A stretch of DNA of 64,000 nt, taken from an uncultured Acetatifactor sp. (GTDB lineage Bacteria > Bacillota > Clostridia > Lachnospirales > Lachnospiraceae). Positions 25,893 through 33,751 of the stretch are shown piece by piece (the first letter of the stretch is position 1; the number at the start of each line of letters is the position of its first letter). A program made the translations under genes and the position numbers. The DNA is taken from NCBI GenBank assembly GCA_910584235.1, contig CAJTZD010000004.1, positions 60,967-124,966 on the forward strand. Direction: 5' to 3'. The notes below the pieces were generated by a model. The model had not been told where the DNA came from and searched no databases. It saw only the letters and a program-made list of their open reading frames with translations.

Positions 25893-26049
25893 GCTTCATT
25901 CTTTCCCGTATGATCCGGAACGCTTCATCTGCGGTATGAACCCTGCCGGCCTCCATATCATCAATTCCTTTGTCGAGATAAGAAAACAGAGTCTCCATGG
26001 CGTCTTTTTCAGTTGCCAGGTCTGTTGTATTCTGTACTACAGCTTCCAT
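25882..26049 (-). CDS. Short antitoxin of the RelE/ParE toxin
   Basis: A 55-codon frame on the minus strand from the ATG at 26049 to the TAA at 25882. It begins MEAVVQNTTDLATEKDAMET and ends with a RIIRERMKHEL helix; the middle is acidic (DKGIDDMEAGRVHTADEAF). A GGGGACAG ribosome-binding site precedes it. Size, charge, order (antitoxin first) and the 11-bp overlap with the toxin are those of type II antitoxins. Upstream, a TATAAT on the minus strand (about 26084-26089) could be its -10 box. Confidence 0.75.
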   Translation of the reverse strand: MEAVVQNTTDLATEKDAMETLFSYLDKGIDDMEAGRVHTADEAFRIIRERMKHEL

Positions 26050-26233
26050 GTTTCTGTCCCCTTTCCTGTGTCTTGTGTCTATTATATCCGATTCTGTGTG
26101 AAAAGTATACCCTTAAATTCCTGAAAGCATATTCCTGGGAAAAGGCTTTATGGACTATGCTTTTCATTGGAAATAGCTTATACTGTAATAATAGAAATCT
26201 ACGATGGATGAGAAAAGGAGGAGATGAGGCATC

Positions 26234-26479
26234 ATGGAAAGAAGCCGGAGCGTGGAAGACAGGGTCAGGGAATGGCTGGGTGAGAACGGATACGATTATG
26301 AGGTGAGGACATACCAGCCAGGAGAGGATTCAGGGGAGTATGAGGCAAGGGATAAGGAGACCATATCCGTCCCGTCTTCCGTAGGGGATGTGGAGGCATT
26401 CATGAAACAGTTTGTGGAATCCTTTGAACAGGCACATGAGATTACTGTCCTGAAGAAAAGGGCCGAAGGGAGCCAATAA
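26234..26479 (+). CDS. Small acidic hypothetical protein
   Basis: An 81-residue protein with a strong AGGAGGAG site and ATG at 26234. It begins MERSRSVEDRVREWLGENGY, has acidic middle segments and ends in a helical FMKQFVESFEQAHEITVLKK stretch. I do not recognise it. It lies between the toxin-antitoxin pair (divergent) and the structured RNA gene at 26.55 kb. Confidence 0.5.
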   Translation: MERSRSVEDRVREWLGENGYDYEVRTYQPGEDSGEYEARDKETISVPSSVGDVEAFMKQFVESFEQAHEITVLKKRAEGSQ

Positions 26480-26541
26480 ATTCGGCCAGACAGAAATCAG
26501 GATGATGAAAAGCAGGGAGACAAGATATAGATATTATTCTG

Positions 26542-26570
26542 TTGACCAATACTATATATTGTGCTAGACT
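26542..26570 (+). promoter_or_regulatory. Promoter of structured RNA copy 1
   Basis: TTGACC (26542-26547), 17 bp, TAGACT (26565-26570). The same layout with nearly the same spacer (ATATATTGTGC) stands before RNA copy 2 at 31716, so the element is conserved as a promoter. Confidence 0.65.
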
Positions 26571-26576
26571 GTACCT

Positions 26577-26712
26577 GTGATTGATTTTTGTGCGTATTTC
26601 GGATGGCTGTGTCCGAGCAGCGGCCGCAAGGGCTGCATTGCACACGCTGTTAAGGTTGTATGTATGCGTTGACGGCATATTTATGCGCTTATGAGAGTGC
26701 TCTGCCGTTTTT
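26577..26712 (+). ncRNA. Putative structured small RNA, copy 1
   Basis: About 136 nt between its own promoter and terminator. Ends shared with copy 2 are ATTGATTTTTGTGCGTAT and GCATTGCACACGCTGT; the part between differs in sequence but keeps two hairpins. Helix P1 pairs TGTGC (26589-26593) with GCACA (26640-26644). Inside are TCGGA/TCCGA (26599-26603, 26612-26616) and GCAGC/GCTGC (26617-26621, 26632-26636). It ends with ACGGCA/TGCCGT (26672-26677, 26703-26708) and five T. It contains no supported reading frame and fits no RNA class I recognise. Confidence 0.6.
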
Positions 26713-26789
26713 AGCAGCTATGGACTGAAATTACTAGAATAGTTTGGAATTAGCAGGAATGGCTTTGGCTCATGGGAGACCATGGGCGC

Positions 26790-26823
26790 CAGGGGACTGG
26801 AGAGGAGCTGTTCCTGCTTTTTT
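26790..26823 (+). terminator. Hairpin with T6 before the zinc-ribbon gene
   Basis: CAGGGGAC (26790-26797) can pair with GTTCCTG (26810-26816), with one unpaired base, and is followed by TTTTTT (26818-26823). It lies 36 bp upstream of the next gene and could act as an attenuator for it. Confidence 0.5.
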
Positions 26824-26858
26824 GTGCAAAAAATCGAGGAAAGGATGGTGAAAAAAGA

Positions 26859-27062
26859 ATGGCAAGATTGAAGTGGCTGGAGGAATACTGCAACAAATGC
26901 GGGAACCAGCTGAACAGTTGGGATGCCCGACTGTCAAAGACACTTGCGTACAGGTACCCATGCTGTGAATCCTGCATAGCCGCTGAGTACGACATGACAG
27001 CTGAGGAACTGCGGGACCGCATGGAGGACTATTTCGGGATACGCCCCTGCCTGGGGATATAG
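26859..27062 (+). CDS. Small zinc-ribbon-like protein
   Basis: A 67-residue protein, MARLKWLEEYCNKCGNQLNS, with paired cysteines C-x2-C (YCNKCG) and C-x2-C (CCESC) about 27 residues apart, which is a likely zinc ribbon. The C-terminus is helical and acidic (AEELRDRMEDYFG). The start is chosen by similarity of layout; the ribosome-binding site is weak. It lies between the structured RNA and the first Cys-rich 406-residue gene. The function is unknown. Confidence 0.5.
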   Translation: MARLKWLEEYCNKCGNQLNSWDARLSKTLAYRYPCCESCIAAEYDMTAEELRDRMEDYFGIRPCLGI

Positions 27063-27168
27063 CCGCGTGAATCCGGACAGTGGCAGGGCATTTTCGGATG
27101 CTTAACCACATGGAAATATTCGGCCCTGCATGGAACTGTAAATGTAAGCAGAGAGAGGAGAGTGTGGG

Positions 27169-28389
27169 ATGGAAGAAAAACTAAATTTTGAGCGGAACCT
27201 GTTGACTAAGGGGCTCCTGGCGGCAGACTACACAGTGGAGAACCATCCAGATTATGTCGAAGTACAGCATTATTGCGGGATGGGGAAGAGTCTTGACAAT
27301 TTCGATGGGGGCTTCACCTTTAAGCGGCGGTGGATATGGGACCAGACCTTTAAAACGCCCTGCGGGCTACAGTGCAAGGGGCGCCAGTGCCACAGCAGCC
27401 TGTGCTATATGGGCATCAGATGGACCTTTGAAAACGACATGGCCACAGTGTGCTGCCCATATGAGAAAGCCGGCTGCAGGATGAAGCATGAGTACCTCCA
27501 GAAGAACAAGGCAATCCGCTTCTGGTGCGAGGTGCATATGACGGCAGAGGAATACCGCTACGAGGGGAGCGTGGAGCAGCTGGAGAAGCTCCATGAAAAG
27601 GAGATTCGGGAAAAAGAAATGAAATTCAGCCTGGAGAGGGGCGGCCGCGTCTGCAGGGAGCACATGATTTTCGACAGGGACACCCAGGAATGGCAGATGT
27701 GCTATGACCCTTACCGCTGTGGACAGAGGCAGTGCTGTGGGCTGTGTCCAATATTGGGGCACGAGCTGGACGAAAAGAAAGGAAATGTATTCTATGACGT
27801 GAAGATAAGGCGCCAGCGGAGCGACCTGGACGGGACGCTGTTCGAGGGGCAGGTGGACACCAACATCACCCGCGGCCGGAAGCTGTTCTCCCATCCTGTG
27901 AGCATGGACATCTGCAGGGTCTGCGCGAAGCTGTGCCGGGACAAGATAGAGTGGAAGGTCAGGATGGAGTATTTCAGCGAGCTGTTCCATGCCGAACGCT
28001 ATGGGAAAGAATTCACCGTCGAGGTGCTGGACATCCGGGCAGAGCGCAGGGAGTCCCGTGACCTGATGCAGGATTTGGAGGATATCCGCAGCGGAATCCG
28101 GGTGGTGCATGCCTCCGACATGGAGAAGCTGGAGGCAAAGGTGAAAAAGGAACGGAGGGAAAAGGCCCACGAGGCGGCGGTGAAGCGCCTGGAGAAGAAG
28201 CTCCTAAAAGAGGGGTATGGAAGCCTGAAGGAGTTCAGCCTGGATAAACGCCATGCGAACAGATGGCTGGGAGAGGAGCGGATCGCGCAGCTGGAGCAAA
28301 AGCGGCAGGAGATGGAGAAAGAGGAAAGGGAGCAGCCCGTACAGATCAGCCTGTCGGGTTTGGGCGGAGAAGAGGCTGGAGGGGCGTGA
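27169..28389 (+). CDS. Cys-rich 406-residue protein, paralogue 1
   Basis: Unknown family. Rich in Cys in the first half: PCGLQCKGRQCHSSLCY, CCPYEKAGC, WCEVH, VCREH, then RCGQRQCCGLCPILGHEL and ICRVCAKLC, compatible with several zinc sites. The C-terminal third is a charged coiled-coil-like region (LEAKVKKERREKAHEAAVKR) ending in QPVQISLSGL. It is about 80 percent identical by eye to the gene at 30426. A GAGAGGAGAG site precedes the ATG. It could be a nucleic-acid-binding or anti-defence protein, but no known motif supports that. Confidence 0.6.
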   Translation: MEEKLNFERNLLTKGLLAADYTVENHPDYVEVQHYCGMGKSLDNFDGGFTFKRRWIWDQTFKTPCGLQCKGRQCHSSLCYMGIRWTFENDMATVCCPYEKAGCRMKHEYLQKNKAIRFWCEVHMTAEEYRYEGSVEQLEKLHEKEIREKEMKFSLERGGRVCREHMIFDRDTQEWQMCYDPYRCGQRQCCGLCPILGHELDEKKGNVFYDVKIRRQRSDLDGTLFEGQVDTNITRGRKLFSHPVSMDICRVCAKLCRDKIEWKVRMEYFSELFHAERYGKEFTVEVLDIRAERRESRDLMQDLEDIRSGIRVVHASDMEKLEAKVKKERREKAHEAAVKRLEKKLLKEGYGSLKEFSLDKRHANRWLGEERIAQLEQKRQEMEKEEREQPVQISLSGLGGEEAGGA

Positions 28390-28432
28390 CATGCGATGCA
28401 GGATTTTTGGATTAGTATAAATGCCTTATCCG

Positions 28433-28579
28433 CATCTTTTCAAATATAAATCCCCATTATATAATGGAGATGTGAAAAGATGTAGATAAAAAATCCATTG
28501 GGGGTGCGCCTTTTATCAGAAGCATAGGGATTGCTTCTGATAAGTTATACTATAGGAAGCAAGTGCAGCTTCCTATAGT
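28433..28579. repeat. Cluster of three strong hairpins
   Basis: First, CATCTTTTCA (28433-28442) pairs with TGAAAAGATG (28473-28482) around a perfect palindrome CCATTATATAATGG (28454-28467). Second, TTATCAGAAGCA (28513-28524) and its perfect complement (28532-28543) around 7 nt. Third, ACTATAGGAAGC (28549-28560) and its perfect complement (28568-28579), also around 7 nt. The last two have the same 12-7-12 geometry and are 5 nt apart. Candidate origin of transfer, recombination site or structured leader for the gene at 28675. Confidence 0.7.
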
Positions 28580-28674
28580 CAATCGGCTAAAGGTAACTGG
28601 AAGTTTTCATAGGTTATATTATAAGAATCTTCGTATTATATCTGCCTGACAGGGAAAAGGAGGTGGTCAAGATT

Positions 28675-28869
28675 ATGATGAATTTGTTTGATGAAGAACA
28701 GATAATGAAATCATTTATCAAAAGCGAAAGACACGATGCAGACCGAGAAACTGCAGAAAGGATGATAAAAATGGAAAAACTGTCGCTTGATGAAATTGCG
28801 CTGTGTCTTCCCTCATTATCATTAGACGAATTAAGGGAACTGGAAGCTGAGGTTATGCAGCTGGCGTAG
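28675..28869 (+). CDS. Small Rpn-C-terminus-like protein
   Basis: A 64-residue protein (MMNLFDEEQIMKSFIKSE, ETAERMIKMEKLSLDEIALC, LSLDELRELEAEVMQL). The second half resembles the C-terminal segment of Rpn/YhgA-family nucleases, which often reads as a helical pair with SLEEIA and LEAE. It stands alone, 370 bp upstream of a full Rpn-type gene, with a strong AGGAGGT site. It may be a free C-terminal domain, possibly an antagonist, or the remnant of another Rpn gene. Confidence 0.55.
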   Translation: MMNLFDEEQIMKSFIKSERHDADRETAERMIKMEKLSLDEIALCLPSLSLDELRELEAEVMQLA

Positions 28870-29240
28870 CCAGCCATATCAATCAAAATCAGATATAGCA
28901 GCGATAGGGCATATAGCAGATGAAAACTATATGTCCTATTTGCCTGCCATTGCCTAATTCCTGATTGAATGATACCAGTCCATCAGGAAACAGAGGTAGT
29001 CTTCCCCGGGCTCTTCCGCAACCTGACTGAGGTCCACACTGCGGATATCCGCAAGGTTCGGGGCCTTCCCGAGAATCTGGTTCAATTCTCCCTGGCGGAA
29101 CCGGATGAGCAGGCCTGCGGCAGAGCCTGCATGCAGCAGAAAGAAAGGAAAGTACAGCTTAAAGAGACGCATCCAGGGCATGCTGTTTACAGTAGGAAAA
29201 CAGATGCCGGAGGTGCGGCACAGGACAGGAGGAGAAGACT

Positions 29241-30125
29241 TTGGGTGTAAAAGAAAACGTTATAACAAAATACATGGGTCAGAAACATATCTTTGCCGAC
29301 CTGCTCAACTATTATATACATGGCGGCAGACAGGTTATAGGCCCGCACAGCCTGGAGGAGCTGGATATCTGTGAGGCGGAAGCCCTCTATGGAGGACAGG
29401 ACGGGGACGGCCAGCTGGCGCAGGGGACAGGCGGCGTGATGGAGTCGCTGATTGCCATGACGGACGGGCGCGCGGCGTATCTGCTCTTGGCAGTAGAGGC
29501 ACAGCCGGATATCTATGATGTGATGCTGGCAGAGAATATGGTATACGATGCTTTCCAGTATGCAGAACAGGTGTCCGGTGCTGCGGTTTCCTACAGGTGT
29601 TCCGATGATTGCAGGGGAGCCGATGGGGATGGGTACCTATCGGGTTTCATGAAGCAGGGCAGGATACTGCCTGTAGTGACACTGGTGGTGTATCTTTCTG
29701 CTAGGGAATGGGACGGGCCGATGTCCCTCCATGAGGTGTTCGGGGAGCAGGATGCCAGGATCCTTGCGCTGGTGCCGGATTATAAAGTCAACCTGGTTGC
29801 CCCGGCATCCATAAAGGACAGCGACTTTGAAAAATTCCATACATCCCTGAAAGAGGTGCTGTCATTCATCAAGTATTCACAGGATACCGACAGGCTTTGG
29901 AAAGCCGTGGAGGCAGACGAAGGGTTCCGGCACCTGGGGCGGGCAGAGGCAGACGTACTGAACGCATACGCAGGTGTAAATCTGGATATGGAAAAAGACA
30001 AGGAGGCGATTAATGTATGTTTGGCTCTGGAGGAAATGAAACGGAGGGCAGCGGAGAAAGCGAGGGGGAAGGAACGCGTTGCAGCAGAGGAAAACAGGAT
30101 TTCCACTTTGATGAAGAACGTCTAA
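29241..30125 (+). CDS. Rpn/PD-(D/E)XK-type nuclease-transposase protein
   Basis: A 294-residue protein of the Rpn/YhgA-like group: KYMGQKHIFADLLNYYIHGG at the start, a central YLLLAVEAQPDIYDVMLAENM with the catalytic-type E-x-Q, then FMKQGRILPVVTLVVYLSAR, the usual blocks. Rpn proteins are DNA endonucleases able to promote RecA-independent recombination; many members live on mobile elements. The start is TTG at 29241 after GGAGGAG. The C-terminal part is charged and helical. It lies between the two Cys-rich paralogues. Confidence 0.78.
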   Translation: MGVKENVITKYMGQKHIFADLLNYYIHGGRQVIGPHSLEELDICEAEALYGGQDGDGQLAQGTGGVMESLIAMTDGRAAYLLLAVEAQPDIYDVMLAENMVYDAFQYAEQVSGAAVSYRCSDDCRGADGDGYLSGFMKQGRILPVVTLVVYLSAREWDGPMSLHEVFGEQDARILALVPDYKVNLVAPASIKDSDFEKFHTSLKEVLSFIKYSQDTDRLWKAVEADEGFRHLGRAEADVLNAYAGVNLDMEKDKEAINVCLALEEMKRRAAEKARGKERVAAEENRISTLMKNV

Positions 30126-30271
30126 AACCTTATGGAAAAGGCAGGATGGTCTGCTGAGAATTCCATGGATGTATTGGATGTTTCCGAGGGGGACAGGAAA
30201 AAGCTCCAGCCGCCTATCAGATAAGCGTGCATTTTGGGGTGCAGATTTTATGAGCAAAAAAGGGAGCAAAG

Positions 30272-30315
30272 GGAAGCCAGCCAGATGCCGGAGAAAGGCA
30301 TTCTGGCTGGCTTCC
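30272..30315. repeat. Long hairpin before paralogue 2
   Basis: GGAAGCCAGCCAGATGCC (30272-30289) pairs with 30297-30315 over 18 positions with a single bulge, around a 7-nt loop. A second inverted pair, GCAGGC/GCCTGC, follows. No T-run follows, so it is more likely a structured leader of the gene at 30426 than a terminator. Confidence 0.55.
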
Positions 30316-30425
30316 TGTCCGGGCAGGCATTTCCACAGCCATGGGCGCCTGCTGTCATTACCATTTTTGGCGTTCCGCTGGATCCGGACAGCACACAGCT
30401 GTAAATCAACGGGAAGGAGAGCGGC

Positions 30426-31646
30426 ATGGAAGAAAAACAAAAATTCAAACAGAACCTGCTGACCCGGGGGCTCCTGGCTGCAGGCTACACGGTGGAGGAC
30501 CATCCGCATTACACCGTGCTGAAAGACAACTATGGGGGTGGGAAGAGTATGGACAATTACCATGGCGGATTCACCTTTGAGCGGAAGTGGATCCGTGAAC
30601 AGACATTCAGGACATGCTGCGGGCTGCTGTGCAAGGGGCGGCAGTGCCAGAGCGGCCTAAGCTGCAGGGACATCAGCTGGACATTTGAAAATGACAGGGC
30701 TACAGTCTGCTGCCCTTATGAGAAGCCCGACTGCAGTTTCCGGCACAGGTATCTCCAGAGGAACCCGTCAACCCGTTTCTGGTGCGAGGTGCACATGACA
30801 GCAGAGGAGTACCGCTATGAGGGGAGCGTGGAGGAGCTGCAGAAGCTCCATGAAGAGGAAATCCAGGAGAAAGGGATGGAATTTAGCCGGCAGAGGGGCG
30901 GCCGTGTCTGCAGGGAACATATGATTTTCGACAGGGACACCCAGGAATGGCAGATGCATTATGACCCATACCGATGCGGCGAGAGGCGATGCGGCGGCCT
31001 GTGTCCAATCCTAGGGCATGAGTTGGACGAGAAGAAAGGAAATGTCTTCTATGACCTGAAGATAAGGTGCCAGCGGAGCGACCTGGACGGGACGCTGTTC
31101 GAGGGACAGGTGGACACCAGCATCATCCGTGGGCGGAAGCTGTTCTCCCATCCGGTGAGCATGGACATCTGCAGGGTCTGCGTGAAGCTGTGCCAGGAAA
31201 GGATAGGGCGGGATGTCAGGCTGGAGTATTCCCGCCAGCTGTCCAATGCCGAATACTATGGAAAGGAATTTTCAGTCGAGGTGCTGGACATCCGGGCAGA
31301 GCGCAGGGAGTCCCGTGACCTGGTGCAGGACCTGGAGGACATCCGCAGCGGCATCCAGGTGGTGCATGCATCCGACATGGAGAAGTTGGAGGAAAACGCA
31401 AAAAAGGAAAGAAGGGAAAAGACACAGGAGGCGGCAATAAAGCGCCTGGAGAAGAAGCTCCTGAAAGATGGGTATGGGAGCCTGAAAGAATTCAGCCTGG
31501 ACAAGCGCCATGCGGACAGGTGGCTGGGAAAGGAGCGGATTGCCCAGCTGGAGCAAAAGCGGCAGGAGAGGGAGAAAGAGGAGAGGGAGCAGCCCGTCCA
31601 GATCAGCCTGTCGGATCTGGAGGGAAAGGAGGCAGAAAGGGCGTGA
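30426..31646 (+). CDS. Cys-rich 406-residue protein, paralogue 2
   Basis: Same length as the gene at 27169 and about 80 percent identical by eye, with all cysteine clusters kept (CCGLLCKGRQC, CCPYEKPDC, RCGERRCGGLCPILGHEL, ICRVCVKLC). Divergence is spread evenly and even the base sequence just after both stop codons (GGGCGTGACATG) is shared, so this is a duplication that was kept under selection for the protein. An AAGGAGAG site precedes the ATG. The function is unknown. It is followed by structured RNA copy 2. Confidence 0.6.
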   Translation: MEEKQKFKQNLLTRGLLAAGYTVEDHPHYTVLKDNYGGGKSMDNYHGGFTFERKWIREQTFRTCCGLLCKGRQCQSGLSCRDISWTFENDRATVCCPYEKPDCSFRHRYLQRNPSTRFWCEVHMTAEEYRYEGSVEELQKLHEEEIQEKGMEFSRQRGGRVCREHMIFDRDTQEWQMHYDPYRCGERRCGGLCPILGHELDEKKGNVFYDLKIRCQRSDLDGTLFEGQVDTSIIRGRKLFSHPVSMDICRVCVKLCQERIGRDVRLEYSRQLSNAEYYGKEFSVEVLDIRAERRESRDLVQDLEDIRSGIQVVHASDMEKLEENAKKERREKTQEAAIKRLEKKLLKDGYGSLKEFSLDKRHADRWLGKERIAQLEQKRQEREKEEREQPVQISLSDLEGKEAERA

Positions 31647-31715
31647 CATGTAGTTTTAGATGCTATTAGATATTAGCACACCAAAACATAAAGCACTATA
31701 TATTGCGTTTAAACA

Positions 31716-31744
31716 TTGACAGACTCAATATATTGTGCTAAACT
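31716..31744 (+). promoter_or_regulatory. Promoter of structured RNA copy 2
   Basis: TTGACA (31716-31721), 17 bp, TAAACT (31739-31744), a near-consensus sigma-A promoter sharing the spacer ATATATTGTGC with the promoter at 26542. Confidence 0.7.
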
Positions 31745-31750
31745 GTCCTT

Positions 31751-31899
31751 GTAATTGATTTTTGTGCGTATCCCCCATGGGATTCCGGATAACCTATCCG
31801 GAGAGCGGACATACATCCGCATTGCACACGCTGTCAAGTTTGTATCCATGTGCCAGTAGTACCACTCTGCCCTTTGGGCGGCGGGCTGCTGGCTTTCTT
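31751..31899 (+). ncRNA. Putative structured small RNA, copy 2
   Basis: About 149 nt. Shares conserved ends with copy 1. P1 pairs TGTGC (31763-31767) with GCACA (31824-31828). Inner hairpins are CCGGATA/TATCCGG (31785-31791, 31795-31801) and GCGGA/TCCGC (31805-31809, 31816-31820); these replace the different but also paired bases of copy 1. The terminator is GCCAGTAG/CTGCTGGC (31852-31859, 31886-31893, one G-U) with an inner CTGCCC/GGGCGG, then TTTCTT. No coding frame is supported. Confidence 0.6.
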
Positions 31900-31961
31900 A
31901 TTCCGCACGGAGTCCGTGCATAAACCAGAAGCTATCACAAAACGGCAGGGATGCCGCATAT

Positions 31962-32035
31962 GGCAGGAATGGACCGGGTTCACGGGAAAACGTGGACAAC
32001 AGGCTTTTAGCCCGGTTCTGTCCCTGCCTTTTTTT
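31962..32035 (+). terminator. Second hairpin terminator downstream of RNA copy 2
   Basis: GGCAGG (31962-31967) pairs with CCTGCC (32023-32028), with an inner ACCGGG/CCCGGT pair, followed by seven T. Like the hairpin at 26790 in the copy-1 region, it separates the RNA gene from the next coding region. Confidence 0.55.
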
Positions 32036-32180
32036 ACGTGCGACAATCCGGACAGCCATGCAGGCATGCCCGGAGGCAGAAGCCGCAATGATGCCCTGCG
32101 GCAGACGCAGCGGACGCAAAGAAACCGCCCAAACGCCCAAAGCGGCTTTGAGGAATAAAAGAGAAAGGAAGGCAGAAAGA

Positions 32181-32390
32181 ATGAGCAGAAACAGCAGGAA
32201 CATGAACAGGAATACCAGCAGGAGCCGGCAGACAAGAGGAGTGCTGTCCGCAGAAAGGGCAGCGGTGCGGTTCCCTGTCAGGGAAGCTGTCTGTAAGAAA
32301 ACGGGCACCGGAGCCGATCAGAGGCACCGCAGCCACTACGCCGCAGTAGGCTCCGCTTCTCTCCCCCGCAGGGCCGGAAGGAGGTACTGA
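32181..32390 (+). CDS. Small Arg/Ser-rich open frame, doubtful
   Basis: A 69-codon frame, MSRNSRNMNRNTSRSRQTRG and onward, very rich in Arg, Ser and Ala. It has a GGAAGG about 8 bp upstream and ends 3 bp before the YqaJ-type gene, which would allow coupling. Composition is unlike a folded protein and could be an accident of the base composition. The whole stretch 31900-32180 otherwise holds only the terminator. Confidence 0.3.
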   Translation: MSRNSRNMNRNTSRSRQTRGVLSAERAAVRFPVREAVCKKTGTGADQRHRSHYAAVGSASLPRRAGRRY

Positions 32391-32393
32391 CCT

Positions 32394-33473
32394 ATGGCAG
32401 AAACTGCGCAGGAGAGGAAAAGGTACAGCCCCCTTGTGCTGACGGAGACGGAAAGCCTGTCCCGGGATCAGTGGCTGGAATACCGCCGCTTAGGGATTGG
32501 CGGCAGCGATGTGGCGGCCATCATGGGCATCTCCCCATTCCGCACGGCAAGGGACGTCTACTATGACAAGCTGGGCATAGCGGAAGTGGAAGGGTACGAG
32601 GGAAACTGGGTGGCCATGGAGATGGGGAACCTGCTGGAAGGCCTGGTGGCAGAAATCTTCCGGCGCAAGACTGGGTTTGAGGTCTACCAGGTCAAAAAGA
32701 TGTTCCAGCACCCCGTCCACCGCTTCATGCTGGCTGATGTGGACAGCTTCGTCACCATGCCGGACGGCACGAGGGCCATCCTGGAGATCAAGACCACCAA
32801 CTACAACGCGAAAGACCGCTGGTGGAGGGATGGAAAAGAAATTGTTCCACCCTATTATGAGGCCCAGGGACGGCACTACATGGCAGTGACGGACATTGAC
32901 CGGGTATTCTTCTGCTGCCTCTACGGCAACACGGAAGACGAGGCCGTCATCCGGGAGATCCGCAGGGATGCCGTCTATGAGGAGGAGATGGTATTCCTGG
33001 AGCGGCAGTTCTGGGAGGATTATGTGCAGAAAAAAGTGCCGCCGCCCTACCTGGAGGACGGGGACGTGATCCTGGAGAGCATCAGCCGGCACTGCGGCCC
33101 GGCAGATACAAAGCTGCCCGCAGTCTCACTGGAGGGGCAGATGGCATCCAACCTGATGCGCTATATCCAGCTCCAGGAGGAAAAGAAGTATGCGGAGAAG
33201 GACACAAAGAAGCTGAGGGATGAGCTCCAGAGGCTGCAGGCCATACTGGCCGCGGAGATGGGGAGGGGCTGCACTGCAGTCTGCGACAGGGACGGGAAGC
33301 GCTATACCGTGACCTATAACCCCGTCCGCAAGCCCATGGTTGACAAGGATAGCCTGATGAGGCTGAAGCTCCTGCACCCGGAAATCTACGGGCAGTTCGT
33401 CACCGTATCGGAATCCCGGAGGTTCTATGTGAAAGCCAGCGACATTGTGGAAGCCGGAGGCGAGGCCGCATGA
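32394..33473 (+). CDS. YqaJ-type phage recombination exonuclease
   Basis: A 359-residue PD-(D/E)XK exonuclease of the lambda-Exo/YqaJ group. The conserved blocks are IGGSDVAAIMG (35-45), GNLLEGLVAEIF with E82, ADVDSFV with D117 and ILEIKTTN with E131/K133, in normal order and spacing; these are the likely metal-binding residues. Such enzymes make 3' single strands for annealing-type recombination, so a partner annealing protein is expected; the gene at 36278 is a candidate. The C-terminal third is helical and charged. An AAGGAGGT site lies before the ATG. Confidence 0.88.
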   Translation: MAETAQERKRYSPLVLTETESLSRDQWLEYRRLGIGGSDVAAIMGISPFRTARDVYYDKLGIAEVEGYEGNWVAMEMGNLLEGLVAEIFRRKTGFEVYQVKKMFQHPVHRFMLADVDSFVTMPDGTRAILEIKTTNYNAKDRWWRDGKEIVPPYYEAQGRHYMAVTDIDRVFFCCLYGNTEDEAVIREIRRDAVYEEEMVFLERQFWEDYVQKKVPPPYLEDGDVILESISRHCGPADTKLPAVSLEGQMASNLMRYIQLQEEKKYAEKDTKKLRDELQRLQAILAAEMGRGCTAVCDRDGKRYTVTYNPVRKPMVDKDSLMRLKLLHPEIYGQFVTVSESRRFYVKASDIVEAGGEAA

Positions 33474-33578
33474 AGCAGGAGCACAAGGACGGAGACGGCA
33501 TAACACAGGCGCCGGGAGGAGCCATGGAAAGTTCAGGCCAGCAAAACGGCCAATAAAACAGAAAGACAGGAAACAGAA

Positions 33579-33728
33579 ATGAAGGAAATCAGAAAAGGCA
33601 TATGTGCCGCAGGGGCAGCTTCCCTGCTGCTGGCGGGGATAGCCGGATGGGGGTGAATCGTGGTATTCGCCCCTCTGATTGGGGCCCTGCTGGCAGGAAC
33701 CATCATAATGATCAGCGGGACACGCTGA
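33579..33728 (+). pseudogene. Small two-helix membrane protein interrupted by TGA
   Basis: Reading from ATG 33579, 25 codons (MKEIRKGICAAGAASLLLAG then IAGWG) precede TGA at 33654-33656; in the same frame another hydrophobic helix follows (VVFAPLIGALLAGTI) and ends with TGA at 33726-33728. Replacing the first TGA by Trp (one base change) would give a 49-residue protein with two TM helices. It lies between the YqaJ-type and RecD-type genes. The downstream half could start at GTG 33660. Confidence 0.4.
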
Positions 33729-33751
33729 CCCAACGACACAAGGAGGTAAAA

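Noticed and set aside
26577..26712. Known riboswitch (for example c-di-GMP) as explanation for the paired RNAs
   Set aside because: The conserved bases do not match any riboswitch consensus I know, and both copies end in a terminator well before the next gene.
28954..29181. 75-codon minus-strand frame with a hydrophobic start
   Set aside because: No ribosome-binding site and no family recognised; at most a gene fragment.
31834..32235. Minus-strand 133-codon Cys/Ser-rich frame over RNA copy 2
   Set aside because: Overlaps the conserved RNA and terminators on the other strand and has no ribosome-binding site.
33654..33656. In-frame TGA as selenocysteine codon
   Set aside because: No selenocysteine-type hairpin is evident directly after it and the product is not a redox protein; a nonsense change is simpler.
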